Assembly (NCBI GenBank): GCA_964539395.1
Contig: CAZIIU010000016.1
Coordinates: 6,388-70,387, forward strand
DNA: 64,000 nt
Origin: M55B112 sp964539395
Lineage (GTDB): Bacteria > Bacteroidota > Bacteroidia > Bacteroidales > GCA-2748055
Direction: 5' to 3'
Position numbers and translations under genes: made by a program. Each line of letters starts with the position of its first letter. Position 1 is the first letter of the stretch. Positions 27,645-36,878 of this stretch are shown here, piece after piece. The notes under the pieces were generated by a model. The model did not search any database. It was not told where the DNA came from and saw only the letters and a list, made by a program, of their open reading frames with translations.

Positions 27645-29603
27645 ATGGATCTGTCGGTTGTTATCGTCAACTACAATGTAAAATACTACCTTGAGCAGTG
27701 TCTTCATTCGGTGAGCAAAGCCATAAAAGGGCTGGAAACAGAGGTGTTTGTAGTTGATAACAACTCCGTGGACGGATCATGCGGCCATATTCGGGAAAAG
27801 TTCCCGACGGTAAAACTCATTTCCAACAGGGAAAATTTAGGGTTCAGCAAAGCAAATAACCAGGCCATCCGTGAAGCGACAGGGAAATATATCCTGCTGC
27901 TTAATCCGGATACAGTTGTTGAAGAGGAGACCTTCAGGAGTTGTTTCAACTTTATGGAAAAAACACCTGATGCTGGCGGTCTGGGGGTTAAGATGATTGA
28001 TGGCAGGGGACAGTTTTTGCCTGAGTCGAAACGGGCCCTGCCAACTCCCTGGGTCGCCTTTTACAAAATATTCGGTTTATCCAGGCTTTTTCCCCGCTCA
28101 CCAAAGTTCGGGCGCTATCATCTCGGACACCTCCCTGCCGACGAAACGCATAAGATAGAGGTGCTTTCAGGTGCTTTTATGTTTTTGCGTAAAGAAGTGC
28201 TCGACAAAATCGGACTTCTGGATGAAGACTATTTCATGTACGGGGAAGATATCGACCTTTCCTACCGAATCCTCCAGGACGGATACACGATCTATTATTA
28301 TCCGAAATCCACCATCATCCATTATAAAGGTGAAAGCACCAAAAAGGGTAGCCTGAACTATGTACTTGTCTTTTATAATGCAATGATCATTTTTGCCAGG
28401 AAACACTTTAGCTCAAAAAACGCCAGGCACTATTCCATCATCATTCACATGGCTATCTACCTGAGAGCTTTTCTGGCATTAACACACAGCTTTATCAAAA
28501 AAATATACCGCCAGTTAGCAGATGCACTGATCATCTTTGCCGGTTTCTTTTTCGGACTGCCTTTCTGGGAGAGTTTCAGATTTCACGACTCAAATTTTTA
28601 TCCAGGCGACTTTCTAAGCTATGTTGTTCCGGGTTACATATTGATCTGGATCACTTCACTCTATTATTCCGGGGCGTACGATAAGCCGCTTCGCCTTTGG
28701 AAGCACCTTCGGGGTATTGTTACAGGAACCTTTATCATCCTTGCTATCTATGCCCTTCTCCCTGAAAGCCTTCGCTTCTCAAGAGCGTTGGTTCTTCTTG
28801 GGACGATCTGGACGATCCTGGGCACGCTCGCCTGGAGAATTCTCCTGCACATGGCAGGCTTCGACGATTACCGGTTCGATATGAACAAAAAAAAGCGTAT
28901 CGTCATCATTGGTGAAAAACAGGAGGCAGACAGGGTTGCCAGGCTGCTGGTTCAGACCCAGATCAAGCCAGACATCATAGGATACGTTAGTCCGGAACAG
29001 GATTACAAGAATCCCTTTATCGGCAGCATCGACCAGATCACCGAAATTTCAAGGATACATAAACTGGATGAAATACTCTTCTGCGCCGCGAATATCACAT
29101 CTCAGCAGATCATCGGAATCATGAAACGGCTAACCGGACTTGCTGTGAATTACAAAATAGCCCCACCTGAAAGCCTGTCAATAATCGGAAGCAACTCCAT
29201 CAACACATCTGGCGAACTCTATACAATCCATTTTAATTCTATTGGTACAGGTTCCAATCTCAGGTCAAAACGACTGCTTGATATCACCGTCGCACTCAGC
29301 CTGATCCTTACATTTCCGTTATGGTTTCTTTTTGTAAAATATCCCTTACGCGCGTTTGGAAGGATGTTCCAGATCCTGGTAGGAACCAGAACCATGGTAG
29401 GATACCATACCGGGGAAACGATTGATATCTCTTCCCTCCCGCGGCTCAGAAAAGGTATTCTCACACCTTTGCCAAACACCCGGGAGAAGAGCAAGGAGCT
29501 TTTAGAAAAGAAAAACGTTCTATACGCGAGGGATTACAAGATTTCCAACGACATTGAGATCCTTCTGAAAAAATTCCGTCTGCTGGGCATGAAAACTTCT
29601 TGA
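27645..29603 (+). CDS. GT2 glycosyltransferase fused to a degenerate polyprenyl sugar-phosphotransferase region
   Basis: 652 residues in two parts. Residues 1-290 are a family 2 glycosyltransferase: SVVIVNYNVKYYL, VDNNSVDGS, ENLGFSKANN, LLNPDTVV (DxD-like), and GAFMFLRKEV with YGEDIDLSYR, the signature of rhamnosyl-type inverting enzymes. Residues about 295-410 are several transmembrane helices, followed by a Rossmann-like segment (RIVIIGEKQEADRVARLL). The last 110 residues resemble the end of an undecaprenyl-phosphate sugar phosphotransferase (KRLLDITVALSLILTFPLWF, LVGTRTMV, RDYKISNDIEILLK), but the middle catalytic block of that family is missing. I infer a glycosyltransferase with a pseudo-enzyme tail for a membrane glycan pathway; substrates unknown. 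Confidence 0.8.
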   Translation: MDLSVVIVNYNVKYYLEQCLHSVSKAIKGLETEVFVVDNNSVDGSCGHIREKFPTVKLISNRENLGFSKANNQAIREATGKYILLLNPDTVVEEETFRSCFNFMEKTPDAGGLGVKMIDGRGQFLPESKRALPTPWVAFYKIFGLSRLFPRSPKFGRYHLGHLPADETHKIEVLSGAFMFLRKEVLDKIGLLDEDYFMYGEDIDLSYRILQDGYTIYYYPKSTIIHYKGESTKKGSLNYVLVFYNAMIIFARKHFSSKNARHYSIIIHMAIYLRAFLALTHSFIKKIYRQLADALIIFAGFFFGLPFWESFRFHDSNFYPGDFLSYVVPGYILIWITSLYYSGAYDKPLRLWKHLRGIVTGTFIILAIYALLPESLRFSRALVLLGTIWTILGTLAWRILLHMAGFDDYRFDMNKKKRIVIIGEKQEADRVARLLVQTQIKPDIIGYVSPEQDYKNPFIGSIDQITEISRIHKLDEILFCAANITSQQIIGIMKRLTGLAVNYKIAPPESLSIIGSNSINTSGELYTIHFNSIGTGSNLRSKRLLDITVALSLILTFPLWFLFVKYPLRAFGRMFQILVGTRTMVGYHTGETIDISSLPRLRKGILTPLPNTREKSKELLEKKNVLYARDYKISNDIEILLKKFRLLGMKTS

Positions 29604-29848
29604 AAGGTTTTCCTGTCACCTGCATACCGGTAAAGATAAAAATAAGTGTCGCCGGATATGTTTAACACTGTTATAGATCGGAGAAAAACCACCTTTCGTA
29701 AAAAAGAGAGACATTTTAAGGTTCACCTCCTTACTGAAGGAAATTTCTTTTTAAGATATTTGTTACATTTGTTAAGAAAATGGACTGGTGCAACAAGTAA
29801 CACTTTTTGGTAGACCGGTTATAAGTTCCAGAATTTAAATCAGCAGCA

Positions 29849-32749
29849 ATGAAGCAAAGGTTTCTGTTTACTTCGCTCTTAATCATTTCTTCAGTGGCAG
29901 TTATCGGCCAGTCTGTTGATCTAAAAGAGTCCTTCCTGGAGGCTGAATCCTATTTTTTATTTGAGGAGTATAACGAGGCCCTTCCGCTTTACCTTCGGAT
30001 CCACAGGGCTGATCCTGAAAATGATAATATCAAGTACAAAATTGGTGTCTGCCTGCTGAACGATCCTTATCAGAAGGACCGATCCATCCCCTACCTCCTG
30101 AAGGCCTCAAAAAACATCAACCCGAAGTATAAGATCAATAATTTCAAAGAGCGGACAGCACCGCCTGAAGCATTTTTTTACCTGGGGAACGCTTACCTGG
30201 TCAATGACAGCATAGACCAGGCCCTTGGCAATTACCTTCACTTCCGTGATATCCTTGATGAAAAAATATACGACATGGAGCTTGTGGAAGAAAAAATCCG
30301 CATATGTGAGAGAGCCAGGTACCTCAAAACCATTCCGGTTGACTATGATATTGAAAATCTTGGTGAAACCATTAACACACGCTTCACAGACATCAATCCA
30401 ATTGTTTCAGGCAATGGAGAAAGACTTGTATATGTTTCGAAAATGCAGTTCTACGATGCCACATATTTCAGTGAGAAGGTTGACGGCGTCTGGCAACCAC
30501 CACGAAACATTATCCCTGAACTGGGAGTTGACGGTGATGTCTACCCGACATCCCTCTCCTGGGATGGCAATACCATGATCATATACCGCAACGACGATTT
30601 CATCGGAAACCTTTATGTAAGTGATTATAAAGACGGCAGATGGACCAACATGGAGAAGCTGGGCGACAACATCAATACCAAGTACTGGGAATCTCACGGC
30701 ACACTTTCCAGAGACGGAAAGACACTTTATTTCACCAGCAACAGGAAAGGTGGTTTTGGCGGACTGGATATCTACAAATCATCAAAGCTTCCCAATGGCA
30801 GCTGGGGTCTTCCGATCAACCTGGGACCTAATATCAACAGCCGTTACAATGAGGAAACTCCCTTTATTACTGAAAATGGTAAGATCATCTATTTCAGCAG
30901 TTACGGCCATTATAATATGGGCGGTTATGATGTTTTTTATTCCATGGCCGATGAAAATGGTGAATGGGGAGAACCCATCAATCTCGGCTATCCCATTAAT
31001 TCTACGGATGATGATATCTTCTACTATCCCGTTAACAACGGAGACAACGCCTATTTTGCAAAGTATATGGAGGGAGGTTTTGGCAGGCATGACCTCTACT
31101 ACATGGATGTGTACTCGGAAAACAATCCGCGGATTTATGTAATTACAGGGGCCCTCTCCTCCGACCGTGGCGGTATCAGTGAAAGCGACAGCGTAATGAT
31201 CTATCTGATCGACCGGATTACCCGTGACACAGTGCGTATTGGTCAACCCGACTATACAACACAAACATTTGAGCTGAAAGCCCCCCAGGGAGAGTATGAC
31301 CTTCGCCTCCAAAGTATGACCTTCCATGACCTTGAAAAACAGATTCGGATCGATGAAATAACCGATAAGAACGGCATTAGGATCGACGAAGGACTCAATC
31401 TGGAGACAAAACCATATGAACCTCTTTTGCTCACAGGAGAATCGAGCAGAATCGAAGTAAAAGATACTGTATACTTTGGTCAACCCGGCAAAAAACTGCG
31501 AATCAGGATGGACCTCAGAAAAGGTTCTGTATTAACAGCCAGTCATACCATCGACAGTAATGTAATCGCAACCGATACATTTGAAATAAGCCGGGAAAGA
31601 TTTGTTTATGAGATCGTGCCGGAAAAAGGTACAAATATTATTGACCTCATAATGGAAGAAAAGAACGGCGACAGAAGCACGAAGCAGTTGATTGTCTATA
31701 CGGAATCAGAGGACGAATTATTAACTGAATCCGGTATCCCGGATACCGGAATTGACCATGTTGGCCAGGAGCAGTTAACTGAAGAAGATTCTGAAGTTTC
31801 GGAAGAGGAGGCACTGCAACTGCAAAATGAGATCGATCAACTGGCCGGTTATGCTGAAGGTGATCTGCAGGAACTGATTCAAAACATTGATCCTGCAGCA
31901 GAAAACATCCGCAGCATGGATGAACTCTTTAAATATCTCGAACAACGGTATGGCGACCGTAACAAGATTGAAGAACTAAAGGCAATCTATAAAGCTGAAT
32001 ATGATGTCGAAAAAATGCTCGACCTGATGAGAAAAAACAGTGAAAGGGAGCTCAGGGATTATCTTGAAAAACTCGACCTTGAAAAAGAGAATATCACGAC
32101 TGTTGATAAACTACTCAGACATCTCAGGAATGTGGCAGAGGAGAACGGCTTCAATGAGAATGACATCAACAGGACATTCAAGCGGATAAATGGAACCCTT
32201 TCAGATACGGACAAAACACTCGAAGATCTCATCTCCTATGCAAAGGATGATCTCTACGAATACCTGCGAAATCTGGATCCTGAAGCACAGGATATCCAAT
32301 CACCTGCCGCTCTGCTGGATCACCTTGCGGAGCAGGTGGGACAAGAGTTTGAGCCTGAGTTGTTAATTTCCGTAATGTCTGACATGGTATCTGAAAGGCC
32401 CGTCGAGAGTTTTGTTGAATACCTCAAAATAAATTCACCGAAAGAACTACGCGAACTGGTAAAGGGCATCAACCTTGAAAAAGAAGGCATCGATACGATG
32501 GGGGACCTTATCTCATACCTGTTAAGGAATGCAGATCAGCTCGGACTAACTGCTGAGGAACTTCAGCGATTGCTCATCAGACTGATGGCAGACTATGCAA
32601 TCGCACCCATCCTTGAAACGGAACCGATTCTGAAGAAAAGGGAGATCTCCACAGGAATGAAAATTACAGGCGGACTGCTCATCACCGGAGTATTATTCTT
32701 TATTATTCTTTTCCTGAAAAAAAAGAGAAGAAAGAAAGATACTGAATAG
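29849..32749 (+). CDS. TPR/PD40 beta-propeller envelope protein with helical repeats and C-terminal transmembrane anchor
   Basis: 966 residues: signal peptide to about residue 20 (VAVIGQ); TPR-like repeats about 22-150; six-bladed-type PD40/WD40-like repeats about 170-430 (words such as DGKTLYFTSNRKGGFGGLDIY and GKIIYFSSYGHYNMGGYDVF); a beta domain about 430-640; four tandem helical repeats from about 665 to 915; and one transmembrane helix (about 935-955) ending in a Lys/Arg-rich tail. So the bulk is periplasmic, anchored in the inner membrane. The N-terminal two-thirds are paralogous to the next two genes. Relatives of this plan include PorE-type T9SS-associated proteins, but it lacks an OmpA domain. 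No SD-like site is evident; a TACATTTG box lies at 29764-29771. Confidence 0.82.
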   Translation: MKQRFLFTSLLIISSVAVIGQSVDLKESFLEAESYFLFEEYNEALPLYLRIHRADPENDNIKYKIGVCLLNDPYQKDRSIPYLLKASKNINPKYKINNFKERTAPPEAFFYLGNAYLVNDSIDQALGNYLHFRDILDEKIYDMELVEEKIRICERARYLKTIPVDYDIENLGETINTRFTDINPIVSGNGERLVYVSKMQFYDATYFSEKVDGVWQPPRNIIPELGVDGDVYPTSLSWDGNTMIIYRNDDFIGNLYVSDYKDGRWTNMEKLGDNINTKYWESHGTLSRDGKTLYFTSNRKGGFGGLDIYKSSKLPNGSWGLPINLGPNINSRYNEETPFITENGKIIYFSSYGHYNMGGYDVFYSMADENGEWGEPINLGYPINSTDDDIFYYPVNNGDNAYFAKYMEGGFGRHDLYYMDVYSENNPRIYVITGALSSDRGGISESDSVMIYLIDRITRDTVRIGQPDYTTQTFELKAPQGEYDLRLQSMTFHDLEKQIRIDEITDKNGIRIDEGLNLETKPYEPLLLTGESSRIEVKDTVYFGQPGKKLRIRMDLRKGSVLTASHTIDSNVIATDTFEISRERFVYEIVPEKGTNIIDLIMEEKNGDRSTKQLIVYTESEDELLTESGIPDTGIDHVGQEQLTEEDSEVSEEEALQLQNEIDQLAGYAEGDLQELIQNIDPAAENIRSMDELFKYLEQRYGDRNKIEELKAIYKAEYDVEKMLDLMRKNSERELRDYLEKLDLEKENITTVDKLLRHLRNVAEENGFNENDINRTFKRINGTLSDTDKTLEDLISYAKDDLYEYLRNLDPEAQDIQSPAALLDHLAEQVGQEFEPELLISVMSDMVSERPVESFVEYLKINSPKELRELVKGINLEKEGIDTMGDLISYLLRNADQLGLTAEELQRLLIRLMADYAIAPILETEPILKKREISTGMKITGGLLITGVLFFIILFLKKKRRKKDTE

Positions 32750-32866
32750 CTGCAGCTGCGGCAATGAAGAAAACCCGGAGAGCAATCCGGAAATATTTAA
32801 AGAGGTTCTGATGTGAATCACATTCAGAAAGGCTTTGAACTGGATAATTTTTCGAAAAAAAATTCC

Positions 32867-32896
32867 TTTGTACTTATAATTAAATTCTTAAATTTG
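32867..32896 (+). promoter_or_regulatory. Bacteroidota-type promoter of the second propeller gene
   Basis: TTTG at 32867-32870, 18-base spacer, TAAATTTG at 32889-32896 (consensus TAnnTTTG). The gene's ATG is at 32923, so the leader would be about 20 bases. Because the box overlaps the upstream GTG at 32896, it supports the later ATG as the true start. Only the pattern is seen; activity is inferred. Confidence 0.65.
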
Positions 32897-32922
32897 TGAT
32901 AGTCACACTAAACTATCCGGTA

Positions 32923-34854
32923 ATGAAAAAAGCTTGCACTTTATTCTCATTTCTGCTGATTGTTACATTCCTCAATGGCCAGTATGATCCAAAGGAAAAC
33001 TTCTATGATGCGGAATTCTTTTTTGCTGAAGAGGACTATGCTGAAGCACTCTATGCCTTTACAAAGGTCTATGATGCCGGATACGAAAACAATGCCAATA
33101 TCAATTACAGGATCGGCGCCTGTCTTCTCCAATTGGAGGACAAGAAAACCGAGGCTATCCCCTACCTCGAAAAAGCCATCGAAAGTATCACTACAAAGTA
33201 CAGGGAGGGCAGGTTCAAGGAAACAGACGCACCTGCAGATGCCTTTCTCCTGCTTGGCAATGCCTACAGGATCAACAACGAATTTGAAAAGGCGATAATG
33301 AATTACAGAGAGTTCCTGAAGTATGAAAATGAGGGTACCACACCCTACCTCTATACAATTTCCCAGATTGAAGCTTGTGAAAATGCCCAGGAAGCTGTTC
33401 GGAAAAAAGAAAAATATAAAATTGGAACACTTGGTCAGATTAACGAAATAAGGGCACCGGTATATAATCCGGTTGTTTCCGGCGACCTCAATACATTTGC
33501 CTTTATGGGCAGACAGAAATTCTATAATGGGGTGTATGTATCCACGAAACAGAATGACAAATGGCAAAAGCCCTACAACATTACTCCCCATTTACAATCA
33601 GACGGAAACCAGACCGTTCTGGCGCTTTCTCACGACGGAACCAGGATGTTATTGTCCTGGGCCGATCTGTTTGAAAGTGATATCTGGATTTCTGAATACA
33701 AAAACGGAAGATGGTACAAGTCTGAACCGCTTCCCAGGCCGATCAACAGCAAATTCTACGAATCACACGCCTGCTTTACCCCCGACGGCAATACAATCTA
33801 TTTTTCCAGCAACAGGAGTGAATCCATTGGTGAAATGGACATTTTTAAATGCATAAAAAATCCAGACGGTACATGGGGTGAACTGCAACTTCTTGGTACA
33901 AATATCAACTCACCCCTCAACGAAGAGTCGCCCTTTATCAGTCCGGATGGCAACAGACTGTATTTTAGCTCCCAGGGGCACACCGGAATAGGAGGATTCG
34001 ATATCTTCTATTGCGATATTAACGAAGACGGTACCTATGGAAAGCCTGTCAGCCTGGGCTATCCCCTGAATACTCCTGATGACGATTTTCCTTTTGTTCC
34101 CAATGCAGTGGAATTCGGCAACTATCTTACCATGTATTCACGTGGCGAAGAAAACCAGGTGGATGTTTTCAGATTTGAGTGGATACCGGAATCAGCCCAT
34201 CCAGTCATAGTGGCCTTTGAGCAGGAGCCTGAAGAAGATGCGGAATTGGCAGAAACAATTGAGGAGATCCCCGATGAAACCGAAGAGCTCGTAGCCCAGG
34301 AGGTTGAAGAGATAACAGAAGAGGTTGCTGAAACAGCCGAAGAAGAAACCGAAGAGGTAACCGAAGAGGTAACCGAAGAGGTAACTGAAGATATAACTGA
34401 AGAAGTGGGTACAATGGCTGAGGAGACTGCTACATATGAGACATACCTGGTAAGACCTGTGTTTTTCAGTTTCGATAGTGATGTGCTTACTGCAACAGCA
34501 AAAGAGAAGATCAATCATCTGGCAGACATTATGAAGCAATTCCCCGGATTGAGTGTTCATGCGATCGGGCATACAGATGCTATGGGACCTGAAGAGTATA
34601 ACCGGATACTTGCTGTAAGACGTGCAAATACCGTTGCAAATTACCTGCAGTCACAAGGAATTGACAAGGGTCGGATTATCATAGAAAGCAAAGGCGAAAC
34701 CAGTCCTGTTGCAATAAACCGTACAGCCGACAACAGGGATTCCCCGGACGGAAGAGCGCTTAACCGGCGTGTTCAGTTCAGGATAACAGTTCCCGGAGGT
34801 ACCATGGTTGAAGTGGAAGAGATCAAAGTTCCCGAACATTTAAGGATTAAATGA
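32923..34854 (+). CDS. TPR/PD40 beta-propeller envelope protein with OmpA-like peptidoglycan-binding domain
   Basis: 643 residues. Signal peptide to about FLNGQ (residue 20); TPR-like repeats about 22-150; PD40 propeller about 165-420 (GNTIYFSSNRSESIGEMDIF, GNRLYFSSQGHTGIGGFDIF); an acidic linker about 430-505; and an OmpA-type domain about 510-640 with GHTDAMGPEEYNRILAVRRA and ALNRRVQF, the Asp and Arg that hold diaminopimelate. Architecture matches PorE-like proteins of the type IX secretion system, except that I see no carboxypeptidase-regulatory domain between propeller and OmpA. The ATG at 32923 is preferred over the GTG at 32896 by signal peptide and promoter. Its stop overlaps the next start. 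Confidence 0.87.
   Translation: MKKACTLFSFLLIVTFLNGQYDPKENFYDAEFFFAEEDYAEALYAFTKVYDAGYENNANINYRIGACLLQLEDKKTEAIPYLEKAIESITTKYREGRFKETDAPADAFLLLGNAYRINNEFEKAIMNYREFLKYENEGTTPYLYTISQIEACENAQEAVRKKEKYKIGTLGQINEIRAPVYNPVVSGDLNTFAFMGRQKFYNGVYVSTKQNDKWQKPYNITPHLQSDGNQTVLALSHDGTRMLLSWADLFESDIWISEYKNGRWYKSEPLPRPINSKFYESHACFTPDGNTIYFSSNRSESIGEMDIFKCIKNPDGTWGELQLLGTNINSPLNEESPFISPDGNRLYFSSQGHTGIGGFDIFYCDINEDGTYGKPVSLGYPLNTPDDDFPFVPNAVEFGNYLTMYSRGEENQVDVFRFEWIPESAHPVIVAFEQEPEEDAELAETIEEIPDETEELVAQEVEEITEEVAETAEEETEEVTEEVTEEVTEDITEEVGTMAEETATYETYLVRPVFFSFDSDVLTATAKEKINHLADIMKQFPGLSVHAIGHTDAMGPEEYNRILAVRRANTVANYLQSQGIDKGRIIIESKGETSPVAINRTADNRDSPDGRALNRRVQFRITVPGGTMVEVEEIKVPEHLRIK
34348..34407 (+). repeat. 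12-bp in-gene tandem repeat encoding TEEV-type units
   Basis: Five 12-base units, three identical (ACCGAAGAGGTA) and two diverged, starting at 34348, 34360, 34372, 34384 and 34396. They translate as Thr-Glu-Glu-Val, three times, then TEDI and TEEV. Each unit is a multiple of three, so copy changes would alter the length of the acidic linker without shifting frame. It sits between the propeller and the OmpA domain. Confidence 0.85.
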
Positions 34855-36308
34855 GACAAACCACAGCCATATTGATTTTATACCTGTTGATTCCATCCTT
34901 TATGTTTGCCCAGGAAGATACGCCGGAGGAGCTGTTTGAAGATGGTGACTTCTTTTTTGCGCGTGAAGAGTATGAAGAAGCAGCTTACCTCTACAGGCAA
35001 CTGCTTTTAACAGAACCTGAAAACCACAATGTACATTTCAAACTTGGAATGGCCTACCTGAATATAGAAGGACAGGAGCAATACGCCATTGAACATTTTC
35101 TGAAAGCAACTGAAAACACGGTCCTGAAGTACAGACAAAACCATTACAGGGAGAAAAGGGCCCCGCATCACACCTGGTTTTTCCTGGGGAATGCATACAG
35201 GATCAACAACCAGCTCGAAGAGGCTCTTGATGCCTATGAAGAGTTTAAATCGATCAAGGATTTTGAGAAAAACTATAACCTCAGAATCACAGAGGAGGAG
35301 ATCAAAGCAGTTGGCCGGGCAAAAATTATCCAGGATGCATCATTGGATATCTACAAGTTTTGTTTTGAAGAACCAATAAATACAGAAGAAAAAGAATATA
35401 ACGCTGTGATTTCCGCGAATGAAAACGTACTCATCTGGATGGTCAGTCAAAAGTTTTATGAAGCGATCATGATGAGTGTCAAACAGGACGGAAAGTGGTC
35501 CGCCCCTGTCAACATCACCCCGCAGGTGGGATCGGATGGTGAGATGATACCCACCGGCCTGTCAACTGATGGAACAGAGCTATTGCTGGTTAAGAGGGGT
35601 GAATATGACAGTGATATTGTTTACAGCCGGTACGACGGAACTTTCTGGAGCAAAGCCGGGCCTCTCCCGGGCAATATCAATTCAAACTTTACCGAAGACC
35701 ATGCCTCTTTTGCTCCGGGTGAAGAAACAATTGTTTTTTCAAGTGACCGGAGGGGAACGACCGGGGGACTCGATATATGGTTCAGTAATAAAACCGCGGA
35801 TGGCTCCTGGGGAGAAGCGGTCAATGCCGGTGCGGAGGTCAATACCGATCACGACGAAACCTCTGCCTACTTCAGCCGGGATGGTAAAAAACTTGTTTTT
35901 GCTTCCACCGGCCACTTCAACATGGGAGGTTACGATATTTTTGTATGCGATGTAAATGATGATGAATCCTTTGGTCCGGCTTTCAATATCGGCTTTCCCA
36001 TCAACACAACAAATGACAATACCTATTTTATACCTGTAAAAGATGGTAATACGGGCATCTATACGATGCGCGATATAGAAGGCATTGGAGGCAGGGATAT
36101 CTGGTATATCGAGATCATCCCCAGGGAACAGACCATGGCAAAAACCCTGACACGGCTCAGCGAAGAGGACTTCACTATTACCATTGCCGATCCCGAAACC
36201 GGAGAAAAGATCTTACTGGAATATGATGCTGTAAAGGATAAGATTACCGTAAAATCCAAAAGCGGAAAAGAGTATAATGTCGTCTATTCCAGAGAAAACA
36301 ATGAATGA
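34851..36308 (+). CDS. TPR/PD40 beta-propeller envelope protein, no C-terminal anchor
   Basis: 485 residues: signal peptide to about MFAQE (residue 21); TPR-like region about 25-150 (FEDGDFFFAREEYEEAAYLY, TWFFLGNAYRINNQLEEALDAY); PD40 propeller about 170-430 (TIVFSSDRRGTTGGLDIWF, KKLVFASTGHFNMGGYDIF); short C-terminal tail with no transmembrane helix or OmpA domain. The start overlaps the previous stop by 4 bases (ATGA), so the two are translationally coupled. Paralogous to both upstream genes. Predicted periplasmic or surface-exposed partner of the same assembly. Confidence 0.83.
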   Translation: MRQTTAILILYLLIPSFMFAQEDTPEELFEDGDFFFAREEYEEAAYLYRQLLLTEPENHNVHFKLGMAYLNIEGQEQYAIEHFLKATENTVLKYRQNHYREKRAPHHTWFFLGNAYRINNQLEEALDAYEEFKSIKDFEKNYNLRITEEEIKAVGRAKIIQDASLDIYKFCFEEPINTEEKEYNAVISANENVLIWMVSQKFYEAIMMSVKQDGKWSAPVNITPQVGSDGEMIPTGLSTDGTELLLVKRGEYDSDIVYSRYDGTFWSKAGPLPGNINSNFTEDHASFAPGEETIVFSSDRRGTTGGLDIWFSNKTADGSWGEAVNAGAEVNTDHDETSAYFSRDGKKLVFASTGHFNMGGYDIFVCDVNDDESFGPAFNIGFPINTTNDNTYFIPVKDGNTGIYTMRDIEGIGGRDIWYIEIIPREQTMAKTLTRLSEEDFTITIADPETGEKILLEYDAVKDKITVKSKSGKEYNVVYSRENNE

Positions 36309-36831
36309 TAATATTCTTTCAGGCAAGAAAATAGATTTGCGCGCCCTCGAACCTGAGGACCTGGAACTGCTGTACAAATGGGAAAATGATACCGGAATAT
36401 GGAATGTGTCGGAAACCTTGTCACCAGTTTCGAGATTTATCCTTAAAAGATACCTCGAAAATGCGCACAAGGATATCTTTGAGACCAAGCAAATAAGACT
36501 GGTTATCCAGTTGGTTGATATAAAAGAACCCGTTGGAACCATTGATCTCTTCGATTTTGACCATTTTCATAAACGGGCCGGTGTTGGAATCCTTATCGGT
36601 GAAAAGAGTGAACGGCGACAGGGTTATGCTACAGAAGCCCTTGAAATCCTGAAAAGATACTGCTTTGAAGTACTGAAGATCCATCAGCTCTATTGCAGCA
36701 TCTCTGTTAATAACACCTCCAGTATCGAGCTTTTTCAAAAGGCAGGTTTTGTTATCACCGGAACGCGAAAAGACTGGATATGGAACGGAGACTCTTTCAA
36801 CGATGTGCACTTCCTGCAAATGATCAGGTAA
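36301..36831 (+). CDS. GNAT-family N-acetyltransferase
   Basis: 176 residues of the RimJ/SpeG-like acetyltransferase_3 type: KKIDLRALEPEDLELLYKWEN at the N-terminus, acetyl-CoA loop GEKSERRQGYATEAL near 100-114, and NNTSSIELFQKAGFVITGTRKD near 140-161. The ATG at 36301 overlaps the upstream stop by 8 bases, tying it to the propeller operon. The substrate (protein N-terminus, polyamine or other) cannot be told. The earlier ATG at 36277 lies deeper in the upstream gene. Confidence 0.87.
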   Translation: MNDNILSGKKIDLRALEPEDLELLYKWENDTGIWNVSETLSPVSRFILKRYLENAHKDIFETKQIRLVIQLVDIKEPVGTIDLFDFDHFHKRAGVGILIGEKSERRQGYATEALEILKRYCFEVLKIHQLYCSISVNNTSSIELFQKAGFVITGTRKDWIWNGDSFNDVHFLQMIR

Positions 36832-36878
36832 AAGGCACCATGACGATCCGTGAAAGGCCAAAACCTGTCGGGAATATT

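Noticed and set aside
30621..31142. 173-codon frame inside the first propeller gene
   Set aside because: Overlaps on the same strand a gene with clear domain structure; composition is that of a shifted frame.
34122..34572. Antisense Ser/Leu-rich frames opposite the acidic linker
   Set aside because: They are read-outs of the GAA/GAG-rich repeat on the other strand.
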